This document shows, in pieces, positions 6,039-14,426 of a DNA stretch of 29,535 nt. A program made the translations under genes and the position numbers. The DNA is from Chitinophagaceae bacterium UBA5175. Lineage in GTDB: Bacteria; Bacteroidota; Bacteroidia; Chitinophagales; Chitinophagaceae. The notes under the pieces were generated by a model. The model did not search any database and was not told the origin of the DNA. It was given only the letters and a program-made list of their open reading frames with translations. The first letter of the stretch is position 1, and every line of letters begins with the position of its first letter. The stretch is from NCBI GenBank assembly GCA_002413325.1, contig DHWT01000187.1:5517-35051 (forward strand), written 5' to 3'.

Positions 6039-6950
6039 TTAGTTCTTCAACAAGGTCAGCACGGTGGCGATTTTATGCTTCAGTTCCTTACGGCTGACGA
6101 TGAAATCCAGGAACCCGTGCTCGAGCAGAAATTCGCTTCGCTGAAAACCTTCCGGCAGATCTTTTTTAATCGTTTCACGGATGACGCGGGGTCCCGCAAA
6201 TCCAATCAACGCGCCGGGTTCGGCAATATTCAGGTCGCCCAGCATTCCAAAAGAAGCAGAAATTCCCCCGAATGAAGGATCTGTCAATAAGGAAATATAG
6301 GGGATTCTGGCATCGGTGAGTTGGGAAAGTTTGGCGGAAACCTTGGCCAGCTGCATCAGGGAAAAGGCACTCTCCATCATACGGGCTCCGCCTGATTTGC
6401 AAATAATCATCAGAGGCGTTTTATGCTGCAGGCAATAGTCCACCGCCCGGGCAATCCGTTCACCCATCACACTGCCCAGGGAACCACCGATGAATTCAAA
6501 GTCCATGCAACCCACCACCATGTGGTGCTCCCGGACCTGACCCGTACCGATCCGGATAGAATCCGTAATATCAGTTTTGTGCCAGGTTTCCTCCAGTCGT
6601 TTCTGGTATGATTTCAGATCTGTGAAATGAAGGAAATCCTTGCTCCGTATGTTCTCAAAGAGGACCTCGTATTTATTGTCGTTGAAAAGAATCTCGAAAT
6701 ATTCATCACTGCCAATCCGGTGGTGATGACCGTCTTTGGGACAGACAAACAGGTTTTCCCTAAGTTCGGTGACTGTACAAATATAATTACAGCTCGGGCA
6801 TTTGGTCCACAGGCCTTCGGGTGTTTCTTTTTTCTCCGCCGTACTGGTCAGGATCCCTTTCTTGATTCGTTTAAACCAACTCGATTTAGTTTCCTCTGTA
6901 GTCCCTTCCTCACCCGAAAGATTGGCTTCAAAATCTTCTTCTCGCTTCAT
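6039..6950 (-). CDS. accD: Acetyl-CoA carboxylase carboxyltransferase subunit beta
   Basis: With AccA it transfers carboxyl from biotin-BCCP to acetyl-CoA, the first step of fatty acid synthesis. 303 residues from ATG at 6950 (MKREEDF). The frame stays open to 7457, but that part is antisense to sdhC and shows no family similarity. Layout: an acidic N-terminus, a zinc-ribbon (residues 50-76), then the crotonase-fold carboxyltransferase domain with GGSLGSVMGERIARA, CKSGGARMMES and the LTDPSFGGISASFGMLGD motif. The zinc ribbon has Cys51, Cys54 and Cys70, but the expected fourth Cys is Asp73 (CPKDGHHH), so a His or another residue must serve, or zinc is not bound as usual. It is divergent from sdhC and probably forms an operon with smpB. 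Confidence 0.96.
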   Translation of the reverse strand: MKREEDFEANLSGEEGTTEETKSSWFKRIKKGILTSTAEKKETPEGLWTKCPSCNYICTVTELRENLFVCPKDGHHHRIGSDEYFEILFNDNKYEVLFENIRSKDFLHFTDLKSYQKRLEETWHKTDITDSIRIGTGQVREHHMVVGCMDFEFIGGSLGSVMGERIARAVDYCLQHKTPLMIICKSGGARMMESAFSLMQLAKVSAKLSQLTDARIPYISLLTDPSFGGISASFGMLGDLNIAEPGALIGFAGPRVIRETIKKDLPEGFQRSEFLLEHGFLDFIVSRKELKHKIATVLTLLKN

Positions 6951-6998
6951 CAAACAGATTTTTGAGGGGCTAAGATAGGGATTTCCCGTTTCCTGACT

Positions 6999-7006
6999 TA
7001 CTTTTG
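6999..7006 (+). promoter_or_regulatory. Possible -7 element of the sdhCAB promoter
   Basis: TACTTTTG matches TAnnTTTG exactly and lies 35 bp before the sdhC start codon, in the 91-bp divergent region shared with accD. No TTG is found at the expected distance upstream, so support is partial. Confidence 0.35.
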
Positions 7007-7041
7007 CATTATTCTCCAGATTCTCAATTTTCAAAGCAACT

Positions 7042-7725
7042 ATGAAATGGTCTGATTTTTTTACCTCGTCGATCGGCAAAAAGTTTATCATGTCCCTGAC
7101 CGGGATTTTCCTCATTAGTTTCCTTGTGGTGCACGTGGGCATCAATGCCTGCATCTGGGCCAACGATGGCGGGGGGATGTTTAACCTTGCTTCGCATTTT
7201 ATGGCTACCACTGTAGTGATCCGCATCGTGGAAGTCGGTCTGTTTGCCGGCCTTGTATTACATATTGTCCAGGGCTTGGTGCTTGAAGTGCAAAACCGTT
7301 CCCGCCGGAAAACGGGGTATGCCGTTTCTTTGGGAAATAAAGGAAGCAAATGGTACAGCCGGAGTATGGGACTGCTTGGAACCCTGCTGCTTTTCTTCCT
7401 GATCATGCACCTCTCGCATTTCTGGGTTCCTTCGCGTTTCACCGAATTGCCTTCCACCGAAATTAACGGAAAGGAAGTGGCAAATCAATATGCAGAAATT
7501 CTCCGGGTGTTTCAGAATCCCGTGGTTGTTGTATTATACGTGCTGGGTTGTATTTCCCTGATGTATCACCTGCTCCATGGATTTCAAAGTGCGTTTAGGA
7601 CCCTGGGTGTTCCCAATGGAAAATATATCTCCCTGATAAAAGGTGTAGGATTTGGCTTCGCGATCATTGTTTCACTGGCCTTTGCAATGATGCCGGTTTC
7701 TGTGTACCTGGGTTGGGTGAGTTAA
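7042..7725 (+). CDS. sdhC: Succinate dehydrogenase cytochrome b556 subunit
   Basis: Membrane anchor of complex II; passes electrons from the iron-sulfur subunit to menaquinone and binds haem. 227 residues, the single-anchor type found in Bacteroidota and related to the B. subtilis/Wolinella type. Five hydrophobic segments are visible, roughly at 13-33, 55-78, 110-128, 156-175 and 196-218. Histidines sit in or near membrane spans (HVGIN at ~31, LHIVQ at ~73, MHLSH at ~117-120, YHLLHG at ~180-183) and are candidate haem ligands. First gene of sdhCAB; sdhA follows after 37 bp of AT-rich spacer. Confidence 0.95.
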   Translation: MKWSDFFTSSIGKKFIMSLTGIFLISFLVVHVGINACIWANDGGGMFNLASHFMATTVVIRIVEVGLFAGLVLHIVQGLVLEVQNRSRRKTGYAVSLGNKGSKWYSRSMGLLGTLLLFFLIMHLSHFWVPSRFTELPSTEINGKEVANQYAEILRVFQNPVVVVLYVLGCISLMYHLLHGFQSAFRTLGVPNGKYISLIKGVGFGFAIIVSLAFAMMPVSVYLGWVS

Positions 7726-7762
7726 TTTTTAAATTTCAAAATTTTCAAATTCTGTAATTCAA

Positions 7763-9736
7763 ATGCTCGATTCAAAAATTCCTGCAGGACCTCTGGAACA
7801 AAAGTGGAGTGAATATAAAGGACATGTGAAGCTGGTCAACCCGGCTAACAAACGCAAGATCGAAATCATTGTTGTCGGAACAGGACTTGCAGGAGCATCA
7901 GCAGCCGCTTCCCTGGCGGAAATGGGCTACCAGGTGAAAACGTATTGCTTTCACGATTCCCCGCGTCGTGCCCATAGTATTTCAGCACAGGGAGGCATTA
8001 ATGCAGCGAAAAATTACCAGAATGACGGAGACAGTGTTTTCCGGTTGTTTTACGATACCGTGAAAGGAGGCGATTACCGGGCCCGTGAATCCAATGTACA
8101 CCGCCTGTCAGAAGTGAGCGCAAATATTATTGACCAGTGCGTGGCCCAGGGGGTTCCTTTTGCACGAGAATACGGCGGCCTGCTCAGCAACCGATCTTTC
8201 GGCGGTACCCAGGTGCAAAGAACATTTTATGCGGCAGGTCAGACCGGCCAGCAATTGCTGATCGGCGCCTACCAGGCACTTGAACGGCAGATCGCCCTGG
8301 GTAATGTGACCATGTATGCGCGCCATGAAATGCAGGAACTCGTTTTGATAGATGGCAAAGCGCGCGGAATCATCGCCCGGAACCTGGTAACCGGCAATCT
8401 GGAAAGGCATTTCGGACATACTGTTTTACTGTGCACCGGCGGATACAGCAATGTATATTATTTGTCGACCAGTGGAATGGGATCCAATGTAACCGCAGCC
8501 TGGAAAGCGCATAAACAGGGCGCCTGTTTTGCAAATCCCTGCTTCACCCAGATCCACCCCACCTGCATCCCCGTCAGCGGCGAACACCAGTCCAAACTCA
8601 CCCTGATGTCTGAATCCCTGCGTAATGACGGCCGCATATGGGTTCCGAAAAAACAAAATGAAACCCGCAAACCCGGCGAGATCCCGGAGGAGGAAAGAGA
8701 TTATTATCTGGAAAGAAGGTACCCTGCATTTGGAAACCTGGTACCGCGGGATGTAGCAAGCCGTGCTGCCAAAGAGCGATGCGACGCAGGTTACGGCGTG
8801 GGTACATCCAGGCAGGCTGTTTACCTGGATTACGCGGAAGCCATTAACCGTTACGGAAGAATAGAATGTAACAAAAACGGAATTGCAAATCCTTCCCCCG
8901 AAATCATCCGACGGCATGGAATGGACGTCGTAAAAGAAAAATATGGCAACCTCTTTAATATGTATGAGAAGATTACCGGGGAAAATCCATATGAAGTACC
9001 CATGCGCATCTACCCGGCGGTTCATTATACCATGGGCGGGTTATGGGTCGACTATGAACTGATGACGACCATCCCCGGCCTGTACTGCCTGGGGGAAGCG
9101 AATTTTTCTGATCATGGGGCCAACCGTCTCGGGGCATCTGCCCTGATGCAGGGACTGGCAGATGGTTATTTCGTGATTCCCTATACCATCGGCAATTACC
9201 TGAGTGATGAAATCCGCACAAAAGAAATTCCTACCGATCATCCCGCATTCGAAAAAGCGGAGAAAGTGGTTGCGGACCGCATCAGCCAGTTGAAAAATAT
9301 CGGCGGAACAAAAACGGTGGATCATTTTCACAAACGGCTGGGAAAGATCATGTGGGATAAATGCGGCATGGCCCGAAATGCAAACGGGCTGCGCGAAGCG
9401 ATTGTTGAAATTCAACAGTTGAAAAAGGACTTTTACAACGATCTGAAAATACCCGGTGAAATTTATGAAATGAATCCCGAACTCGATAAGGCAAGCCGCG
9501 TAGCCGATTTTATTGAGCTGGGCGAACTGATGTGCATGGACGCATTGAACAGAAATGAAAGCTGCGGCGGTCATTTTCGCGAAGAAATGCAGACCGAGGA
9601 AGGAGAGGCTAAACGCGATGATGAAAACTTCAGTTATGTAGCTGCCTGGCAATTTGCCGGAGAACACGAATGGGTGCTGATTAAGGAGCCCCTGGAGTTT
9701 GAAGTTGCTAAACCATCGCAGAGAAGCTATAAATAA
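7763..9736 (+). CDS. sdhA: Succinate dehydrogenase flavoprotein subunit
   Basis: Oxidises succinate to fumarate at a covalently bound FAD on the cytoplasmic face. 657 residues, longer than the ~590 of enterobacterial SdhA and normal for the Bacteroidota type. Seen: a dinucleotide-binding motif VVGTGLAGASAAASLAEMG (37-55); His71 in RRAHSISAQGGINAA, the covalent-FAD histidine; HPTCIP substrate-region motif (~255); and LGEANFSDHGANRLGASALMQGLADG, the C-terminal FAD-binding segment. ATG 7763 fits the family start. It is followed by a ~200-bp spacer before sdhB, which is long for genes of one complex. Confidence 0.97.
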   Translation: MLDSKIPAGPLEQKWSEYKGHVKLVNPANKRKIEIIVVGTGLAGASAAASLAEMGYQVKTYCFHDSPRRAHSISAQGGINAAKNYQNDGDSVFRLFYDTVKGGDYRARESNVHRLSEVSANIIDQCVAQGVPFAREYGGLLSNRSFGGTQVQRTFYAAGQTGQQLLIGAYQALERQIALGNVTMYARHEMQELVLIDGKARGIIARNLVTGNLERHFGHTVLLCTGGYSNVYYLSTSGMGSNVTAAWKAHKQGACFANPCFTQIHPTCIPVSGEHQSKLTLMSESLRNDGRIWVPKKQNETRKPGEIPEEERDYYLERRYPAFGNLVPRDVASRAAKERCDAGYGVGTSRQAVYLDYAEAINRYGRIECNKNGIANPSPEIIRRHGMDVVKEKYGNLFNMYEKITGENPYEVPMRIYPAVHYTMGGLWVDYELMTTIPGLYCLGEANFSDHGANRLGASALMQGLADGYFVIPYTIGNYLSDEIRTKEIPTDHPAFEKAEKVVADRISQLKNIGGTKTVDHFHKRLGKIMWDKCGMARNANGLREAIVEIQQLKKDFYNDLKIPGEIYEMNPELDKASRVADFIELGELMCMDALNRNESCGGHFREEMQTEEGEAKRDDENFSYVAAWQFAGEHEWVLIKEPLEFEVAKPSQRSYK

Positions 9737-9944
9737 ACAGGGGAGTATGAGCGTCTGAGCGTGTGGAACGGTTGAGAAAAGCAATCAGTTACAGAGGTCT
9801 GATTACGAAACTTTAAATAAACCAAGAATATTAACAGGGAAATCTGAAATGGGTTGGTGAAAAAATAAACCGGGAAATCATTTAATTTTTACACAGCCGC
9901 ACTTTCATTCTTCCACATTTGTTTTCCGTATGGAGCATTACAAG

Positions 9945-10688
9945 ATGAATCTCACATTAAGGATCTGGAGACAAAAAAATTCAGAAACAAAGGGTCGTTT
10001 TGAGACTTATAAGATAGAAGATATTTCTTCTGAAATGTCTTTCCTGGAAATGATGGACGTGCTCAATGAAAAGCTGATCCGGGAAGGGCAGGAGCCGGTT
10101 GCTTTCGACCATGATTGCCGGGAAGGTATCTGCGGAACCTGTTCGATGTTTATCAACGGAAGGCCGCATGGGCCCTGGCATGCGAATACAACCTGCCAGC
10201 TGCATATGCGGGCTTATCAGGACGGAGATACCATCACGGTGGAACCCTGGCGTGCCAATGCGTTTCCTGTCCTGAAAGACCTGATCGTTGACCGTTCAGC
10301 TTTCGACCGGATCATTCAGGCGGGCGGATATATTTCTGTGAATACCGGTAATGCCGTGGAAGCCAACTCGATCCTGGTGCCCAAAGACCAGGCAGATTCC
10401 TCATTTGCAGCGGCAGCCTGTATCGGTTGCGGAGCCTGTGTGGCAGCCTGTAAGAATAGTTCTGCCATGCTTTTTGTTTCCGCAAAAGTGTCCCATCTCG
10501 CGCTTTTACCTCAGGGGTATCCGGAAAGAAAAACCCGTGCCCTCAATATGATTGCGCAAATGGATAAGGAAGGGTTTGGCAGCTGCACAAATACCCAGGC
10601 CTGTGAGTCCGTCTGTCCCAAGGAAATTTCCATGACCAATATCGCGAAGCTGAATTCGGAGTTTATTCTGGCGGGTTTGAGTGATTAA
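9945..10688 (+). CDS. sdhB: Succinate dehydrogenase iron-sulfur subunit
   Basis: Carries electrons from SdhA to the membrane subunit. 247 residues from ATG 9945 (MNLTLRIWRQ, the usual start in relatives, with GGAG eight bases ahead); an in-frame ATG at 9930 adds five residues. The N-terminal ferredoxin domain has the [2Fe-2S] ligands in CREGICGTC and a later Cys (NTTC). The C-terminal domain has CIGCGACVAAC and CESVC for the [4Fe-4S] and [3Fe-4S] centres. The last 26 bases overlap the 3' end of the opposing ATP-grasp-like gene. No separate promoter is clear in the long spacer from sdhA. Confidence 0.96.
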   Translation: MNLTLRIWRQKNSETKGRFETYKIEDISSEMSFLEMMDVLNEKLIREGQEPVAFDHDCREGICGTCSMFINGRPHGPWHANTTCQLHMRAYQDGDTITVEPWRANAFPVLKDLIVDRSAFDRIIQAGGYISVNTGNAVEANSILVPKDQADSSFAAAACIGCGACVAACKNSSAMLFVSAKVSHLALLPQGYPERKTRALNMIAQMDKEGFGSCTNTQACESVCPKEISMTNIAKLNSEFILAGLSD

Positions 10689-11877
10689 AAAACGCCACAC
10701 TCCCCCCCACCCAGGAGCGGTCCCTGTTATAACGCACCCCAATCATTTTTCCCTTGCTCAGTCGGGCGAGATTGATCGCCGGCACGGGTCTGGCAGCTCC
10801 TTCAGGCCAAAGGTACATGATCCGTATTTCCACTTTGGCGGGTTCATCCATGGTTTGAATCACCGGCGCATAATGTACTTTCCTCTGGAGAATCCAGTTC
10901 GCAGGATCCCGGATCGAATGGATGTTTTCCGGATGCACATCGATGATCACCCCCTGACCGGCGAATGAAAACAGGGGTTTCAATACATAATTTTCGAGAT
11001 CGGGCGGAATCGTTTTCACCTGGTCGAGAAAAAATGTTTCCGGCACATAGGGATGTCTTATAAACGGAAGTGTATGTTTTGAAATCCGGTAGAACCAGTT
11101 GGGATGCGGGATCCACTCCACGTCCCATTCCTTCTTTAAATCAATATGTTTGCCCAGGCTGCCTTGTTGTGAGTGCAGGTCGTCGAAAATGATCCGGTTA
11201 TAAATTCGTTTAACCTGTATTTTCTTTTTTTTCTCCCCGTGATAATAGAATAACCGGTTCCCTTCTTCCATCAATTCGGTTATACACACGGGTCGGATGC
11301 CAAAATAATCCTGTGTGCAGTAAAAATCGATCCTTGTTTTTTGCTCGTGTGGTTTGATTTCCAGCAAAATGGTGTTTTCAGGTTCCCCCCCGCCGAGCAG
11401 GATTTTTTTTAATGCTTCCAGGTAGGAAGCCCGGTCATACCCGCCGAGATATTGGGTGAATGCCGCCGTAACCGGGAAATGTTTCTGAACCATTTCAGGA
11501 TAAAAAACCTGGAAGGCATAAAGCGTCGGAAATCCCTGCATTTCGATCAGTTGCGGTTCGAGTTCCTTTTTTTCATCGATGCAGACACCGAAATCAAAAG
11601 CAATAAAATGGGCATGCCTTTCTTTCCCCGGAACACAGTCGTCCGGCGGAATTGCATGATTTGTTGCTTTTATAAAACCGGGTGCAGTAAAGATATCCAC
11701 AATCGATTCGCAGGCACTGATCATTTTATCCCGGAAATCATCAGGCACGAATACCGGTGTTTCTGCCACGCGGAACTCAATACTGCCGGGATGCCGGGCA
11801 TGGAGGTCCTCCAGGAAGGACTGGTATTTTTCCTCCGTAAACGAATCATTAAATCTTTCACGAAGATGTGGAATCAT
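10663..11877 (-). CDS. ATP-grasp-like ligase of unknown substrate
   Basis: 404 residues, cytoplasmic, no signal peptide. I read it as an ATP-grasp-type carboxylate-amine ligase, from motif order rather than a firm family match. There is an N-terminal pre-domain with QLIEMQGFPTLYAFQ. The lysine motif YVLKPLFSFAGQGV (about 305-318) resembles the ATP-binding Lys strand and Gly-rich loop. WILQRKV follows, in the position of the adenine-binding hinge. VEIRIMYLW and AINLARLSKG then look like the metal-binding Arg/Asn pair. It probably joins a carboxylate to an amine using ATP. The next gene upstream on the same strand, 106 bp away, is a glutamine amidotransferase that could supply ammonia or process a gamma-glutamyl compound. 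Its 3' end overlaps sdhB by 26 bp, tail to tail. Confidence 0.65.
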   Translation of the reverse strand: MIPHLRERFNDSFTEEKYQSFLEDLHARHPGSIEFRVAETPVFVPDDFRDKMISACESIVDIFTAPGFIKATNHAIPPDDCVPGKERHAHFIAFDFGVCIDEKKELEPQLIEMQGFPTLYAFQVFYPEMVQKHFPVTAAFTQYLGGYDRASYLEALKKILLGGGEPENTILLEIKPHEQKTRIDFYCTQDYFGIRPVCITELMEEGNRLFYYHGEKKKKIQVKRIYNRIIFDDLHSQQGSLGKHIDLKKEWDVEWIPHPNWFYRISKHTLPFIRHPYVPETFFLDQVKTIPPDLENYVLKPLFSFAGQGVIIDVHPENIHSIRDPANWILQRKVHYAPVIQTMDEPAKVEIRIMYLWPEGAARPVPAINLARLSKGKMIGVRYNRDRSWVGGSVAFFNHSNPPE

Positions 11878-11983
11878 GTTTTACGTTTAACGCCTTACAT
11901 GGCTGTTAAAGATTGAAGTTTTTCGTTCATAAAATATTTTTCCTCACTTTATTTACATCCACCGGCTGGCGGACCCCCTGTAA

Positions 11984-12802
11984 TCATACTTTCCCACGTG
12001 CGATATTTAAAAAATTCGGGATCACCAGTGAATAGGTTCTCCTGATTTTATCCGGATCGTTTAAATGCTGGATCATACTTTTCCATTTTTCTTCCCCGTA
12101 TCCTTCTATCACCGTTTTCTTTTTATCAGCTCTTTGCAGGTACATACTCATACCCGTCGCATCAGCCTCCGGATGGAACTGGGTACCCAGCATGTATTCA
12201 TTGAAACGGATGGCCATAATGGCACGCTGCAGGGGAACATGCGGTCTTTCCTTTTCGATAGCCAGTACCTGGGCCCCCTTCATTTTAAAATCTGCTTTAT
12301 CTTCTTCGATTACCTGGTAATCCCGGCTGTCCACTGCATAAAACGGATCTTTCAATCCATGAAAAACAGGTTCTTTCTTACCTTCGGGTCTCATATGGAC
12401 CGGGAAAACACCAAATGCGGTGGATTTTCTTTTTGTGACTTTCCCTGTTTTAAAAAACCGGCATGCGAGTTGGAATGAATGACAAATGAAAAGCACATGC
12501 TTTTTATCGGCTTCCGGTGCCACTTTATTATGTTTTACCAGGCCATGCAGCCAGTCCATGTATTTATTATCCCAGGAAACGCCCTCGGTTTCCAGGGGAC
12601 TGCCCGGTCCGCCGCTTGACAAATAAATATCGTAGGAGAGATCCGGAAGTTCTTCTTTTAACCGGACGTCGTATATACGGGACACTACATGTAAACCCTT
12701 AACCAGGCTGTATTCCCGGAGGATTTGTTGAATGCAACGCATACCTTCGTTCGGGCGCCCTTCATAAAGATCCAGTATCGCAACACGTAAGGTTTGATTC
12801 AT
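11984..12802 (-). CDS. Class I glutamine amidotransferase (GMP-synthase-type GATase domain)
   Basis: 272 residues from ATG at 12802 (MNQTLRVAIL); the frame continues to 13216, but that part is antisense to the sedolisin gene. A single class I GATase domain: LSSGGPGSPLE (oxyanion-hole strand, 61-71), nucleophile Cys107 in LFICHSFQLA, and His210/Glu212 in LGTQFHPEAD, so the whole triad is present. Such domains hydrolyse glutamine and pass ammonia to a partner, or act as gamma-glutamyl hydrolases. No synthetase domain is attached. The ATP-grasp-like protein encoded 106 bp downstream is the obvious partner candidate. Its start is only 28 bp from the divergent sedolisin start, so the two promoters must overlap. 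Confidence 0.88.
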   Translation of the reverse strand: MNQTLRVAILDLYEGRPNEGMRCIQQILREYSLVKGLHVVSRIYDVRLKEELPDLSYDIYLSSGGPGSPLETEGVSWDNKYMDWLHGLVKHNKVAPEADKKHVLFICHSFQLACRFFKTGKVTKRKSTAFGVFPVHMRPEGKKEPVFHGLKDPFYAVDSRDYQVIEEDKADFKMKGAQVLAIEKERPHVPLQRAIMAIRFNEYMLGTQFHPEADATGMSMYLQRADKKKTVIEGYGEEKWKSMIQHLNDPDKIRRTYSLVIPNFLNIARGKV

Positions 12803-12830
12803 TCTGCAAATATCTTCAAAAAAATCTGTT

Positions 12831-14423
12831 ATGTCTGCAGCAAAAAAAACGCACTTCAAACCATCAGAAAAATTTGATTCACGTATCGAGCTTCCGGGAA
12901 GTTTCAGGAATATTCCTGTCGGAAAAAACCTGGGAAATACTTCCTTCAATGAAGTGATCGAAGTGATGATCCGTATCAGGAGAAAAACGCCGATCCGGAA
13001 TTTTGTCCGGGGAATTGCCATTGGAAAGAATAAACCTGTAAGCCGGGAGGATTTTAACCGCCGCTTCGGTGCAACTCCCGATGATATCAGCCTGGTTGTT
13101 GAATATGCCCGCCAGCATGATCTGACGGTTCTTGAAACCTCTGTTCCCAGGCGCTGCGTCATATTGAAGGGCTCCGTACAAAAGTTCAGCGAGGCATTCC
13201 AGGTGTATCTCGCCAATTTTATTTCCGATTCCGGTATGATCTACCGGGGCCGCAGCGGCGCCGTTCATATCCCTGAGATTCTGCGCGATGTTATTACCGG
13301 GGTTTTCGGACTGGATAACCGTGCCCAGGCCCGGCCCATGTTTCACCTATTAAAAAGAGAAGGTGGCATCGTCAATCCCCGGGTCGCTTCAGTTTCATAT
13401 TATCCGGATGCAGTGGCCAAAGCGTATAAATATCCCCGTGATGTGAATGGAGCCGGTGAATGTATTGCACTGATCGAACTGGGCGGCGGATTCCGGAATG
13501 CGGATATGCAACAGTATTTCAGTAAACTCGGCATGGCCCTGCCCGTCATTATTGCGCGGTCGGTAGCAGGAGGTCATAACGCACCTTCCACCCCCGACAG
13601 TGCCGATGGTGAAGTGGCGCTGGATATCGAAGTGGCCGGAGCCGTGGCACCGGGCGCAAAAATTGTCGTTTATTTTGCACCGAATACCGACAAGGGTTTT
13701 CTGGATGCAATAAGCACTGCAATACATGATACGGATCATAAACCATCCGTCATTTCCATCAGCTGGGGCGCCGCCGAATCCCAATGGACCGGACAAGCGA
13801 TGCAGAATTTCAACGAAACTTTGATGTCCGCCGCCGCCCTGGGTGTGACCATCACCGTTGCTGCGGGTGATAATGGTTCCTCCGACCGTCAGTCAGACGG
13901 GAAAGCCCATGTTGATTTCCCGGCCAGCAGCCCCTATGCACTGGCCTGCGGCGGCACCCGCCTGCTGCCCGGTTCGGAAACCGTATGGAACGACCTGGAT
14001 GGCTGGGCCACAGGGGGCGGCATCAGCGAAACATTTCCTGTGCCGGATTATCAGAAGAAAATTTCATTACCCGCATCCGTGAATTCCAATAAAATAAAAG
14101 GGAGGGGTCTTCCCGATATAGCCGCCAATGCGGATTCTGCAAGCGGGTATAAGGTACTGGTAGACGGGCAGTGGACAGTAGTCGGCGGAACCAGCGCGGT
14201 AGCGCCCCTGATTGCCGGGCTGATTGCTTTGGCCAATCAGAAATTAAAAAGGAAATCCGGTTTCATTCATCACAAAATATATGCAGCCCGGTCGCCCGTG
14301 TTCAAAGACATAACCGTGGGGAATAATATCACTGCAAAAATCGGGGGTTACGAGGCAGGTGCCGGCTGGGATGCCTGCACAGGGCTCGGAGTGCCACTGG
14401 GCAATGTGATCAGCATTTTATAA
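12831..14423 (+). CDS. Sedolisin-family (S53) serine-carboxyl peptidase, kumamolisin-like
   Basis: 530 residues: an N-terminal prodomain (about 25-180, pro-kumamolisin type, including VSREDFNRRFGATPDDI) and a catalytic domain. The triad and oxyanion residues are visible: Glu261 and Asp265 (EVALD), Asp347 in AAGDNGSS, and Ser455 in GGTSAVAP. Calcium-site residues are likely Asp493 (FKDI) and Asp514 (GWDACTG) near the C-terminus. Family members are acid endopeptidases that self-process. No signal peptide or hydrophobic N-terminus is seen, as in kumamolisin, so the export route is unclear. It converges on the outer-membrane protein gene with a 3-bp gap and diverges from the amidotransferase gene. 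Confidence 0.93.
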   Translation: MSAAKKTHFKPSEKFDSRIELPGSFRNIPVGKNLGNTSFNEVIEVMIRIRRKTPIRNFVRGIAIGKNKPVSREDFNRRFGATPDDISLVVEYARQHDLTVLETSVPRRCVILKGSVQKFSEAFQVYLANFISDSGMIYRGRSGAVHIPEILRDVITGVFGLDNRAQARPMFHLLKREGGIVNPRVASVSYYPDAVAKAYKYPRDVNGAGECIALIELGGGFRNADMQQYFSKLGMALPVIIARSVAGGHNAPSTPDSADGEVALDIEVAGAVAPGAKIVVYFAPNTDKGFLDAISTAIHDTDHKPSVISISWGAAESQWTGQAMQNFNETLMSAAALGVTITVAAGDNGSSDRQSDGKAHVDFPASSPYALACGGTRLLPGSETVWNDLDGWATGGGISETFPVPDYQKKISLPASVNSNKIKGRGLPDIAANADSASGYKVLVDGQWTVVGGTSAVAPLIAGLIALANQKLKRKSGFIHHKIYAARSPVFKDITVGNNITAKIGGYEAGAGWDACTGLGVPLGNVISIL

Positions 14424-14426
14424 ATG

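Noticed and set aside
6951..7457. In-frame N-terminal extension of accD to 472 residues
   Set aside because: It is antisense to sdhC, has low-complexity out-of-frame character, and the AccD family starts near MKREEDF at 6950.
9041..9784. 247-residue open frame on the minus strand
   Set aside because: Antisense shadow of sdhA, which has clear motifs throughout.
12803..13216. In-frame N-terminal extension of the amidotransferase to 410 residues
   Set aside because: It is antisense to the sedolisin prodomain; the GATase fold begins at MNQTLRVAIL.
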